Source: Eubacterium sp.
GTDB lineage: Bacteria; Bacillota; Clostridia; Lachnospirales; Lachnospiraceae
Length of the DNA stretch: 53,151 nt
Assembly: GCA_022791495.1 (NCBI GenBank)
Contig: JAAVZE010000095.1
Location: forward strand, 1 to 53,151
Direction: 5' to 3'
The translations under genes were made by a program, and so were the position numbers. Under the pieces are notes generated by a model. The model made no database searches, had not been told where the DNA came from, and saw nothing but the letters and a program-made list of their open reading frames with translations. This document shows positions 7,652 to 16,273 of the stretch, piece by piece (the first letter of the stretch is position 1; each line of letters opens with the position of its first letter).

Positions 7652-9643
7652 TTATTTGGTGACCTTAGCCAGTTGTCTGAAGGTATTCAGATCGTATACA
7701 TATATGCCGCCGATGCCTTCGCCGTCAGCCAGATACAGATGTTCACCGATATACAATCCCCTGACAGAAGACATTTCCATGTCTTTGGGCGAGAGGGCGG
7801 CAAGTTTTTGAAAGCCCTTCTTCCTGTCATAGGAATAGAGACGGTATGTGATTTTTTGCTTTCCTTTTTTATCATAAGACTCTGTTGCAAAGCCAATCAG
7901 GTTTTTGCCGGCATCTGCCAGGATCGCTTTATGATTTTTTCCAGCCAGGCTGTAGGTCTCCTTTTCCAGAAGTTTGGTGTGTATCTCCCGGACATTTGTG
8001 TCTGAGGAAATATCAAACATCGTCAACTTTACCTGGGTATCCCAGTTTTTATTGATGTTACTGCCGATCCCCAGCATCAGTCCTTCCCCATAGCTTTGAA
8101 GATATTCGGAGAATCCGGGGATCTTCAGCTTATCCTTTACTACGGGTTTGGTGGGATCGGAAAGATCCACCAGGAATACCGGATCCGTCTCCCGGTAGGT
8201 CACAAAATATGCTTTGTCCCCCATAAACCGGGCAGAATAGATTCGTTCTGATTTGGCGAGACGGTCTACTTTGCCTAACAGTTCCATGTTTTCGTCCAGA
8301 ACATAGAGACCGTTAGAGGTTTTTGTTCTGCCAGAGTTCTCCGTGGTGGCCACAAAGCGTAGTTTTCCTGCGTACTCGTCCATGGAAAACTGGTTAAGTA
8401 TCCTCCCGCGGAAGGTTTTTTCACCATTTTCTGTGAGTTTTCCATCCTGGTAGTGAAAACGGCTGATGGTTGTTTTGGTGTTATCTGCCACCAGAGAGGC
8501 GATGTATATATTCTCTTCACTGACATAGCAGATATCATCTCCGCCAAGAATGGATAAAGTATCAGTAAAGTCATCTTCCCCTGTGATGTCCAGCGATGTG
8601 AAAACCATATAGGCGTGGGAGGAGACGCCAGAGGGGATGATCAGACGGTCTTCCGGAACCAGACTGCCCCCAACAGAGGGAATGTAGTATTCCGTTTTAT
8701 CCTTTTCGTCAGCAGAGACAGCATACATGACAGAAAAAGTATAGAGATAGTTTCCGTTGATCCGGGAGTTGGAATAGATTCCGGACTGGTTTTTACGGAA
8801 AGTCTGTTTTGGGTGTTCAATATCTGTTATGTCATAGACCAGAACCAGTGTATTTTCCTGCTGGATGCCGTTTTCTGTATATGCTCCGGATGATTTTTTC
8901 TTCGTGGGCGTTGACTGCTTTTCCCAGTCACTGCCTACCAGTACAAGAAAATGGTCTTTTATATACATCTCCGAAATGTTTATGGAATCCACGGTGAATT
9001 CTGTTAGTTTTTTAGTATTTTTCCCTTCTGCTTTATAAATGCACACGCTGCTCCCAAAGGTATCTGTGGCAGATATATAGATATAAGTTCCGTCGGTTTT
9101 TACCACATCGCCCTCATCTACGTTCTGTACCTGGAGATTGGTGCCGGAGTAATCCTTGGAGGAGCTCCTTAGTGCAGAGTCCGCACTTCCTGCGGTATCG
9201 GCTGCTTTTGATTTCTCTGGGACGGCCTCTGCCAGGTCATATTCGTTTTCATAGGCAAGACCGCTTCCGCTGCTCTCCATATCCAGAGCTATTTTCTGTC
9301 TCAGTGTTTCGTATATTTCCCCCTCTGGGGCTGCTGTTTCCTCTCGTGGCTGCGTGGGGCTGGTGGCCGGAGCGGTGTAACCTGGCGCCAGGGCTGAATT
9401 CTGCCCAGCTGTCGGATCCAGGCTAATATTTAGAATGCCAGAAGCCAGCAGATAATTTCCCAAAGCAGCCACAAGCAGAAAGCAGGCGGCTCCTATTGCA
9501 AGCCTGGTAGTGAAACGTCTGGCATACCGGCTCTGATGACCTGCCTTAGCGTGCTGAAGCTTTTTTTCAATCTGATCTGGTTTCAGGGTATCCGGTATCA
9601 AAATATCTTCGCTTAATTGTTTTAATTTTTCCTCAATCATCAT
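7652..9643 (-). CDS. Membrane-anchored beta-propeller domain protein, candidate sigma-factor partner
   Basis: A 663-residue protein of the secreted bacterial beta-propeller family (Beta_propel type). Residues 1-45 are a charged cytosolic segment. A single transmembrane helix (residues ~46-68, LAIGAACFLLVAALGNYLLA) follows, then a Pro/Thr/Ala-rich linker to about 155. The rest is a repeated beta-sheet domain with blades such as LQVQNVDEGDVVKTDGTYIY, YVSEENIYIAS and GDKAYFVTY. The start overlaps the 3' end of an ECF sigma gene by 11 bp, with GGAGGTG upstream. By analogy with anti-sigma pairs, the short cytosolic N-terminus could hold the sigma factor and the outside propeller could sense a wall or ligand signal. 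No conserved anti-sigma motif is obvious, so that role is inference. Confidence 0.8.
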   Translation of the reverse strand: MMIEEKLKQLSEDILIPDTLKPDQIEKKLQHAKAGHQSRYARRFTTRLAIGAACFLLVAALGNYLLASGILNISLDPTAGQNSALAPGYTAPATSPTQPREETAAPEGEIYETLRQKIALDMESSGSGLAYENEYDLAEAVPEKSKAADTAGSADSALRSSSKDYSGTNLQVQNVDEGDVVKTDGTYIYISATDTFGSSVCIYKAEGKNTKKLTEFTVDSINISEMYIKDHFLVLVGSDWEKQSTPTKKKSSGAYTENGIQQENTLVLVYDITDIEHPKQTFRKNQSGIYSNSRINGNYLYTFSVMYAVSADEKDKTEYYIPSVGGSLVPEDRLIIPSGVSSHAYMVFTSLDITGEDDFTDTLSILGGDDICYVSEENIYIASLVADNTKTTISRFHYQDGKLTENGEKTFRGRILNQFSMDEYAGKLRFVATTENSGRTKTSNGLYVLDENMELLGKVDRLAKSERIYSARFMGDKAYFVTYRETDPVFLVDLSDPTKPVVKDKLKIPGFSEYLQSYGEGLMLGIGSNINKNWDTQVKLTMFDISSDTNVREIHTKLLEKETYSLAGKNHKAILADAGKNLIGFATESYDKKGKQKITYRLYSYDRKKGFQKLAALSPKDMEMSSVRGLYIGEHLYLADGEGIGGIYVYDLNTFRQLAKVTK

Positions 9644-10160
9644 CTGACACCTCCAATATCTGTTTCATTTTGTCCAGTGCACGGCTCTTTATGGAACGAA
9701 CCGTATTTTCCTTTTTGTGTAGAAAGTGGGAGATCTCTTTACCGCTGTAACCGCCATAGAGGCTTAACCCTACGATCAGACGCTCCTGTTCGTTCAGCAG
9801 GTCAAATGCCTGCCTTATCGCCAGCCGGTCTGTAGGATCAGAAACCGGCTGAGGGGTATCCTGTACTACATCTGTCTCATAGGGAACTGTCTTTGACTGG
9901 AGCCGGAACTGCCTTTTACATTCATTCGCCACGATCTGAAACATCCAGTTGCGGAAGGATTCATTTTTTCGCAGCTTATGTATGTTTTCATAGGCATGGA
10001 GCACTGAATCACTGACCACATCTTCTGCTGTATAGGCATTTTTTACGGTACAGTAAGCAAAGCGGTACAAATCTTTATAGATTTCTTCATAGAGCCGGGC
10101 AAAAGCAAAGGCATCTCCCTGCTTTGCCTGCCTGACGAGTTCAGGTAATTTTGTTTTCAT
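9633..10160 (-). CDS. RNA polymerase sigma factor, ECF (sigma-70 family group 4)
   Basis: A 175-residue ECF sigma factor. Region 2 (residues ~10-85) contains DAFAFARLYEEIYKDLYRFAY, AEDVVSDSVLHAYENIHKL and FRNWMFQIVANECKRQFR. Region 4 (~115-170) contains LNEQERLIVGLSLYGGYSGKEISHFL and KENTVRSIKSRALDKMK, the -35 recognition HTH. No region 1 or 3 is present, as expected for ECF. The downstream membrane beta-propeller gene overlaps it, as ECF sigma and anti-sigma genes often do. A perfect 18-bp inverted repeat lies upstream at 10196-10240. Target genes are not known; autoregulation is likely for this class. Confidence 0.92.
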   Translation of the reverse strand: MKTKLPELVRQAKQGDAFAFARLYEEIYKDLYRFAYCTVKNAYTAEDVVSDSVLHAYENIHKLRKNESFRNWMFQIVANECKRQFRLQSKTVPYETDVVQDTPQPVSDPTDRLAIRQAFDLLNEQERLIVGLSLYGGYSGKEISHFLHKKENTVRSIKSRALDKMKQILEVSDDD

Positions 10161-10195
10161 AAACCGTCCTCCATTGTTTTTTGCACAGTGGTGCC

Positions 10196-10240
10196 AGAGG
10201 ATATTCCCAAAGTAATTTTATGACTTTGGGAATATCCTCT
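10196..10240 (-). promoter_or_regulatory. Perfect 18-bp inverted repeat between prmA and the ECF sigma gene
   Basis: AGAGGATATTCCCAAAGT (10196-10213) pairs base for base with ACTTTGGGAATATCCTCT (10223-10240) around a 9-nt loop. It lies between prmA and the sigma gene, both minus strand. No T-run follows on either strand, so it is not a standard intrinsic terminator. It could terminate prmA weakly, or be an RNA or DNA element controlling the sigma gene. Confidence 0.6.
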
Positions 10241-10302
10241 TAGAAGCTTCTATAAATAAGAGTAGTGAAAGGGAAAAATGATGCATTGATTTAAGAAAAA
10301 GT

Positions 10303-11307
10303 TTAAGAAGCAATAAAGCAGACCCATTCCTTTAAAGTTTCTTTTGAAAGGATTTGAAAGTGATTTTGTTTCAGGGCGGCCTCTACTTCATCCGCCTTAG
10401 TATTAATGATGCCGGAGGAGATAAAGATCCCGCCTTCTTTCAAATGAGGGTGGAGAACGCCGGACAGGGGAATGATGACATCAGCGAGAATATTTGCCAC
10501 GATGATATCATATCCGTCTCCGATCTTTTCCCCGAGAGGTATGGTGTTAGCCGGTGCATGGAAGGTGTAAGAGTGGTCAGCAGCCACATTGCCGATCAAA
10601 TCTCCTGCAAAGAGCTCAAAAGTCTCAGTAGAGATATGGTTCACCAGCATATTTTCCCTGGCGACTTCTACAGCTGTCTCATCGATATCTGTGGCAGCTG
10701 CGAAAGAGGCGCCCAGCTTCAGCGCTGAGATGGCGAGAATCCCGCTTCCGCAACCTACATCCAGGATGCGCTTATCCTGACAGCCACATCTGGACAGTGC
10801 CTGGATACAAAGCTTTGTAGTCTCATGGGTTCCCGTTCCAAAAGCGACACCTGGATCTATATCGATCACGATATCCCTGTCAGGCTGGTAGTCCTCTAAT
10901 GTACACGTCTCCCAGGTGGGTTTTATGATCACGTTGTCAGCGGCGCGGAAGGGTTTGAAAAAGGTCTTCCAGTTATTGATCCAGTCCTTGTCCTCCGTCT
11001 CCGAGAGACTTATGGTGCCGTTTCCGATATTTGTATAAGCTTTGATCTCCTGAAAGATCTCATGAACCTGGAGCATAATTTTTTCGGGATTGCAGTCCTG
11101 GGGTTCCATATAAAAGTGAACTTTGGCAGAACTATCATTGATCTCCGGGTCTGGCAGGATATCCACATACATTTGTTTTTTCTCTGACTCGCTCAGTGGA
11201 AGGTGGTCTTCGATCTCAATTCCTTCTATGCCGATCTCGTCTAACATATAGCTTAGGATATCCACAGCGTCGGTATGGGTATCCAGTGTAAATTTGATCC
11301 ATTTCAT
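10303..11307 (-). CDS. prmA: Ribosomal protein L11 methyltransferase
   Basis: A 334-residue SAM-dependent methyltransferase that trimethylates ribosomal protein L11. The N-terminal substrate-binding domain (residues ~1-120) begins MKWIKFTLDTHTDAVDILSY and includes DWINNWKTFFKPF. The catalytic domain has the SAM motif ILDVGCGSGILAISALKLGA, the preceding VAFGTGTHETTKLC, and the NPPY-like catalytic loop region IIVANILADVI. ATG 11307 is chosen over the upstream in-frame ATG because AAAGGGGG lies ~7 bp before it and MKWI is the family start. It follows the last mrp antiporter gene by 23 bp, so it is probably at the tail of that long transcript. The pairing with mrp has no obvious functional logic. 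Confidence 0.93.
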   Translation of the reverse strand: MKWIKFTLDTHTDAVDILSYMLDEIGIEGIEIEDHLPLSESEKKQMYVDILPDPEINDSSAKVHFYMEPQDCNPEKIMLQVHEIFQEIKAYTNIGNGTISLSETEDKDWINNWKTFFKPFRAADNVIIKPTWETCTLEDYQPDRDIVIDIDPGVAFGTGTHETTKLCIQALSRCGCQDKRILDVGCGSGILAISALKLGASFAAATDIDETAVEVARENMLVNHISTETFELFAGDLIGNVAADHSYTFHAPANTIPLGEKIGDGYDIIVANILADVIIPLSGVLHPHLKEGGIFISSGIINTKADEVEAALKQNHFQILSKETLKEWVCFIAS

Positions 11308-11330
11308 AAGTGATCCCCCTTTTTTCAAGA

Positions 11331-13136
11331 TTATTGAAGAGTAGCAAGCAGATATACCAGTGTCGCCGTAAGTCCCAGCGCAAACAGCAGAAGCCCAAAG
11401 GATACACTGTAGAGAACCAGTCTGGCAGCGCGGGTAAATTCGGTGCTTCCCACGGTGAACAGATCCGCATAGGAAGCCCGGGATACGGGAGGCTTTTTCC
11501 GAATCTTTACATGCACCAGTGTGAAGACAGCGTCAGCCACTTTGCCGGCGGCATAGGCCAGAGGGTGATCATTGCGCACATGGGAGCGTCCCCTGGGACA
11601 CAGTAGTGTTTTCATTATGAGAATCGAAAGACCGTCCATCAGGCGGTCGGCAGCCCGGCTGAACAGAGCGCCGATAAAGGGCAGTATTTTCAAAAATACT
11701 GGTTTGTAGACCAGTTCCTCAATATCCAGCCAGGAAGGGTAAATATCGATATAACGGATATAGGAACGTCCCTCCCGGCTCTCCTGTTTCATCGTGCAGG
11801 TGCGGATGAAGATAAGATAGATCAGGGCACCGATGGAGAGTGAGATCAGTATTCCTTTGAGGTTCTCCCACACGGGGAGCAGCTGCAGTGCCTCTGGATA
11901 CAGTCCGATGGCAGGGCAGAGAAAACCAAAGGCATAGAGCAGAAATACAGAAAGGGATCCCGGTTTTGCGATGCAGGTATCTTCCCGGCAGCTCTCATCC
12001 TGGGGATGATTGTGGAACAGGGCAAAGTACATTTTCAGCATATAGGCAAAGGTCATGCCGCCGGAAATGAGGAAGATCCATTCCACACTCTGATACACAT
12101 CTGCGTAAGGAGAGACGTGCATGCAGGTCTCGATTCCGTGGTGGATCAATGTTTTGCTCACAAATCCACTGAAGAGAGGGACACCGCTGATTCCCAGGGC
12201 AGCACAGATAAATGGCAGTTTCAGCCACCACTTGCGGTTAGCGAAACCGGCAAGACGGTTGTAATCCAGTTCCCTGGTCATGCCGAAGAGGAAAGAGACG
12301 ATGGTGAAGAGGATCAGTTTAAACAAGGAATGGTTTACCGTGTGCAGCAGGGCAGCCAGGGAATCGCTGCATCCGATGGCTACCAGAATAAATCCGATCT
12401 GGGACATGGAAGAACAGGCGAGGGTCCGTTTTACATTGGTGGAAAACAGCCCCAGCAGTCCTCCGGTGAACATCGTCAGGCAGCCCAGGATCGACAGGGC
12501 AGCTCCCCAGGCTTCTCCAGCGGGATTGTTTTGAAAAAGACATAAGCTGACCATAAGGATTCCATAGATACCGGTTTTGGACAGTACTGCCGACAGTACC
12601 GTCGTACCTGCACAAGGCGCTGCGGTATAAGTCTTTGGCAGCCAGGTGTGCAAAGGAAACATGCCCGCCTTGGCGCCGAAACCAAAGAGAAGACAGCTTC
12701 CGGCGGTGTAGAGCAGAGGTGTGTCAGCCGGCGCAAAAGAAGTATCTGTCAGCTGCTGAAAGCTCAGTGTCCCGAAACACCAGTAGATCAGCATCAGACC
12801 AAAGAGCATGACAAGCCCGCCCAGAATACCATACATCAGATAGGACATGGCAGCTTTCCGGGAAGCCTGACTCTCATCACAGCCCACGTAAGCAAAAGAA
12901 CATAGTGTCATGATCTCAAAAAAGCAGAACAGGGTAAAAAAGTCTGCGGCGGCGAAAATTCCCAGGGAAGCTGCGCCAGTCAGTACATAAAACAGCAAAA
13001 AGCGTCTATTATTCCGGGAGCCCTTTAAAAGCTGGGGAAGGGTGCTGGCAGTGACCAGATATACAGCCAGTGTGATTCCGATAAAATAAGGGCTTAACGG
13101 GTTTTCCAGTGTAAAACTCATCATTGAACAATCCAT
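11331..13136 (-). CDS. Mrp/Mbh-type antiporter-like large membrane subunit (fourth paralogue)
   Basis: A 601-residue polytopic protein of the NuoL/M/N-MrpA/D superfamily, which moves protons or Na+ across the membrane. The conserved core includes FGFGAKAGMFPLHTWLPKTY (the lysine helix and PLHTWLP motif), TLACSSMSQIGFILVAIG and HTVNHSLFKLILF. Beyond the usual ~480-500 residues it has an extended C-terminus with further membrane segments (the GVSFGLLLFALGLTATLVYLLA-like end), similar to NuoL-type subunits with an extra amphipathic region. AGGAGGTGAT precedes the start. It is the most distal of four antiporter paralogues in the cluster. Ion specificity cannot be read from the sequence. Confidence 0.85.
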   Translation of the reverse strand: MDCSMMSFTLENPLSPYFIGITLAVYLVTASTLPQLLKGSRNNRRFLLFYVLTGAASLGIFAAADFFTLFCFFEIMTLCSFAYVGCDESQASRKAAMSYLMYGILGGLVMLFGLMLIYWCFGTLSFQQLTDTSFAPADTPLLYTAGSCLLFGFGAKAGMFPLHTWLPKTYTAAPCAGTTVLSAVLSKTGIYGILMVSLCLFQNNPAGEAWGAALSILGCLTMFTGGLLGLFSTNVKRTLACSSMSQIGFILVAIGCSDSLAALLHTVNHSLFKLILFTIVSFLFGMTRELDYNRLAGFANRKWWLKLPFICAALGISGVPLFSGFVSKTLIHHGIETCMHVSPYADVYQSVEWIFLISGGMTFAYMLKMYFALFHNHPQDESCREDTCIAKPGSLSVFLLYAFGFLCPAIGLYPEALQLLPVWENLKGILISLSIGALIYLIFIRTCTMKQESREGRSYIRYIDIYPSWLDIEELVYKPVFLKILPFIGALFSRAADRLMDGLSILIMKTLLCPRGRSHVRNDHPLAYAAGKVADAVFTLVHVKIRKKPPVSRASYADLFTVGSTEFTRAARLVLYSVSFGLLLFALGLTATLVYLLATLQ

Positions 13137-13149
13137 ATGTTATCACCTC

Positions 13150-14670
13150 CTAGATCCTACCTGACGCCACCTGGCTGAAAAAGTTCATCAGGGGCGCGGA
13201 ATATATGCCGAATAGAAAGATCAGTATGGCAAACAGAACCATAGGCAGTTTCATGAGCCAGTTTGGGTCACAGATCTCTCTGGTACTTCTGTCTGTCTGT
13301 ATTTCTTCTGGAGCCTGTCCCTCTGGTGGCAGTGTAGTCTTTGCCGGAAGATAGGCTTTTATTATGATCGTAAAGATATAGATCGATGTCAGGAAAGCGG
13401 ACAGGATCAGAACACAGATCAGAGCCGGTGCCAGTCTGTTTCCCTGCTGCCAGGCGCCGACGGCAGCCGTAGCGATATTCCATTTGCTGATAAATCCGGT
13501 GAGGGGCGGAATGCCGATCAGGGCGATGCCTGCGATGGAGAGACAGGCAAAGACCGCAGGCATCTTTTTTCCATATCCGGATATTTCATATATATAGGTG
13601 CTGCCGGTCTGGTGCATGATGGCGCCCACGGCAAAAAACAGTGTAATTTTCATTATGCCATGAAAGATCATATGGGTAAAGCCTCCCACCAGTCCTCCCG
13701 GCGTCATAAGGAGAACGCCAAGCAGAATATAGGAAAGGTTGCTGGAAGTGGAGTAGGCGAAACGGCGCTTTAAATGTTGTTCCTTTACCGCACTGGAAGA
13801 ACAGTACAGGATCGTTGCCGCCACAAACAAAAGGACGGTATACTGCGCCCAGGTGCCCCGCAAAAATCCAGTCCCGAAAATGTAGTAAGTGATGCGGATG
13901 ATGGCGAAAGCACCAGATTTGACTACGGCAACTGCGTGGAGCAGGGCTGTGACCGGAGTCGGTGCGATGGAGGCAGTGGGCAGCCAGCCATGCAGCGGGA
14001 AGATCGCAGCCTTTACGCCAAAGCCCAGTACCATGAATACAAAGACGGCGAGGAGCACATTGGTATCCGCTCCAATTTTAGCCGTGTCCAGTACGCCGCC
14101 AAAGGTGAAATTCATCGAACTTCCATAGTTCAGAATAAAGATAAAGCCGATAAAGGCAAAGGCCGCGCCCCCGATGGAATAATAGGCATATTTCCGGCCG
14201 GCAAATCTCGCTTCTCTTTTAAATGAGTGCATGACCAGAGGAATGGTAACCAGCGTCAGCATCTCGTAGAACATGTACATGGTCATGAGGTTGGCGGACA
14301 GCGCAATACCAAGAGTGATGCCGTAGGTGATGGTGTAAAAGGAAAAAAAACGTTTCTCACTTCCTTCGTGTTTCATGTATTCAAAGGCATACAGCGTGGC
14401 AAAGGGCCACAGAGTGGCTACCAGTGCCGCAAAAATCATACCAGCGCCATCCAGATGGACGGATACTTCCAGTATGCCGGCCAGGTTGATCAGTCTCGTG
14501 TAGGACATGGGATGTGTGATCAGCAGATACCACATTAGGAGAGAATTGACTACCACAATGGTTTCCACATAGATATTGCGCTGCCTTCTGCTGTTAAATG
14601 GGAACAGGGGAAGCAGCATTCCGCCCAGTATGGGAAGAAGAACAGGTATAATAAGTAAGATTCCATTCAT
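13150..14670 (-). CDS. Mrp/Mbh-type antiporter-like large membrane subunit (third paralogue)
   Basis: A 506-residue, about 14-helix proton-conducting membrane subunit. Motifs shared with NuoM/NuoN/MrpD: EYMKHEGSEKRFFSFYTIT, MYMFYEMLTLVTIPLVMHS (conserved glutamate in TM5), LGFGVKAAIFPLHGWLPTAS with the broken-helix lysine, AVVKSGAFAIIRI, and the AYSTSSNLSYILLG segment. It lies 13 bp upstream of the fourth paralogue and 60 bp after the second, in the same orientation. It probably forms part of a membrane ion-translocating arm. No NADH, ferredoxin or hydrogenase module is in the window. Confidence 0.87.
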   Translation of the reverse strand: MNGILLIIPVLLPILGGMLLPLFPFNSRRQRNIYVETIVVVNSLLMWYLLITHPMSYTRLINLAGILEVSVHLDGAGMIFAALVATLWPFATLYAFEYMKHEGSEKRFFSFYTITYGITLGIALSANLMTMYMFYEMLTLVTIPLVMHSFKREARFAGRKYAYYSIGGAAFAFIGFIFILNYGSSMNFTFGGVLDTAKIGADTNVLLAVFVFMVLGFGVKAAIFPLHGWLPTASIAPTPVTALLHAVAVVKSGAFAIIRITYYIFGTGFLRGTWAQYTVLLFVAATILYCSSSAVKEQHLKRRFAYSTSSNLSYILLGVLLMTPGGLVGGFTHMIFHGIMKITLFFAVGAIMHQTGSTYIYEISGYGKKMPAVFACLSIAGIALIGIPPLTGFISKWNIATAAVGAWQQGNRLAPALICVLILSAFLTSIYIFTIIIKAYLPAKTTLPPEGQAPEEIQTDRSTREICDPNWLMKLPMVLFAILIFLFGIYSAPLMNFFSQVASGRI

Positions 14671-14730
14671 TTTATCACCATTTCTTTCACGCCGTTGGGG
14701 TTTGCCGTCAGGCAGGTCCTCCAGGCTTAT

Positions 14731-16224
14731 TTAAAAAATACTGTTCAGGTATGCGATATCGGTGCAAAGTTTCTCAAAACCAGAAAAGCAAATTCCAAGT
14801 ATGACAGCAGCTGCTGCCAGAAGAACCAGAGGAATCAGGATCCATAGATTTGCCTCACAACTCATCGGTTTTTCCCCTTCCTTTACCCCCTCTGGCGTGC
14901 GGTAAAATGCCTGGAAGGCGGGAACCAGAAGATAGCCGGCGGTCAGCAGGGCGCTGATTAGTAGGATTACCGGACCGGCATAGCGCACAAAAGGAATTCC
15001 GGTCGCCAGAGCCCCCAGACAGAGGTCTTTCTTGCTGAAAAATCCACAAAACGGAGGAATTCCCACCATGGAGATCCCCAGCAGGGTAAAGCAGATCAGG
15101 GTGACGGGCATCTGTTTGCCGATTCCCTTTAATTCATCTATTTTTGTTTTTCCTGTTTTATAAATGATGGAACCGGCACAGAGGAACAATCCATTCTTCA
15201 TAATCGAGTGAAAGATAACATGTGCCAGCGCGCCAGCCAGCGCCATGGGATGCATAAGTGCCGCCCCAAACAGGATATAGGATACCTGGCTCACTGAAGA
15301 ATAGGCAAGCCGCCGTTTGAGTATTTTCTCTTTGTAAGCGAGCATCGATCCCATAAATACAGTGATCAGCGTCAAGGTAATAAATGCGGTCTGTACCCAG
15401 GTGTTCTTCAGGAATGAGACTCCGGCGATATAGTAGACTACACGGATGATCGCAAGTACACCCATCTTTGTATTGATACCAGAGAGGATGGCACTTGCGG
15501 GGGCTGGTGCCACAGGATGGGCTGTGGAAAGCCAGCCATGCAGAGGAAACATACCTGCCTTGGAACCAAAACCTACGATCATACCAAAGAGGATCACGAG
15601 GAGCAGTCCTTCATGCCCCGCCACCTTCGCCGGATCCAGCACGCCTCCCGGCGTGAAGGCAAGGGTAGTGCCGAACTGATAGATATAGAAAAATCCCATC
15701 AGACCGAGAAAGGCCCCGGCGATGGAGTAAAAGATATATTTAAAACCAGCAGATATGGCTTCTTTTGTCTGGGAGTGGATGACATAGCCGATGGTGGCAA
15801 GGGTCATACCCTCATAGAAAAGGTACATGGTGACCAGGTTTCCCGCGCTGCAGATGCCGAGAACCACCCCGAGCGTCATAAGATGACAGCCATAAAACCG
15901 TACATTTTTCCATTCATGTTTCATGTATTCAAAGGAATGTATGGTGACTGGGAGCCACATGGCAGTAACGAGGGCGACAAATAGTTTTCCCAGGCGGTCG
16001 AGGTGAAACATGACCGGCACATCTTCTTTGATGTGCCAGAGGATCAAAGTGTTTTCCGGCGCCAAAAGGTTCATAAGTGTGCACAGAAAAACAAGGATGG
16101 TGACCAGTCCGGTAAAGCCGGTCAGCCAGTTTCTCCGTTCCGGAAGATACTGCTCCAGACGGGGAGAAGCAAAAAATAATATCATGCCGCAAAGCAGCGG
16201 CAGTAAAACCGGTATCGCCAGCAT
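14731..16224 (-). CDS. Mrp/Mbh-type antiporter-like large membrane subunit (second paralogue)
   Basis: A 497-residue polytopic antiporter subunit. It shares HSFEYMKHEWKNVRFYG, TMYLFYEGMTLATIGYVIHS, VGFGSKAGMFPLHGWLSTAH and KMGVLAIIRVVYY with the neighbouring 506-residue paralogue at closely similar spacing, so the two probably arose by tandem duplication. AAGGAGGCTG sits 5 bp before the ATG. It is in one transcriptional unit with the other mrp genes. Predicted to conduct H+ or Na+; which of the four paralogues plays the MrpA or MrpD role is unclear. Confidence 0.87.
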   Translation of the reverse strand: MLAIPVLLPLLCGMILFFASPRLEQYLPERRNWLTGFTGLVTILVFLCTLMNLLAPENTLILWHIKEDVPVMFHLDRLGKLFVALVTAMWLPVTIHSFEYMKHEWKNVRFYGCHLMTLGVVLGICSAGNLVTMYLFYEGMTLATIGYVIHSQTKEAISAGFKYIFYSIAGAFLGLMGFFYIYQFGTTLAFTPGGVLDPAKVAGHEGLLLVILFGMIVGFGSKAGMFPLHGWLSTAHPVAPAPASAILSGINTKMGVLAIIRVVYYIAGVSFLKNTWVQTAFITLTLITVFMGSMLAYKEKILKRRLAYSSVSQVSYILFGAALMHPMALAGALAHVIFHSIMKNGLFLCAGSIIYKTGKTKIDELKGIGKQMPVTLICFTLLGISMVGIPPFCGFFSKKDLCLGALATGIPFVRYAGPVILLISALLTAGYLLVPAFQAFYRTPEGVKEGEKPMSCEANLWILIPLVLLAAAAVILGICFSGFEKLCTDIAYLNSIF

Positions 16225-16273
16225 AACAGCCTCCTTTTATAAAAAACTTCATTGCAAAGCGTGTTTCTCATCG

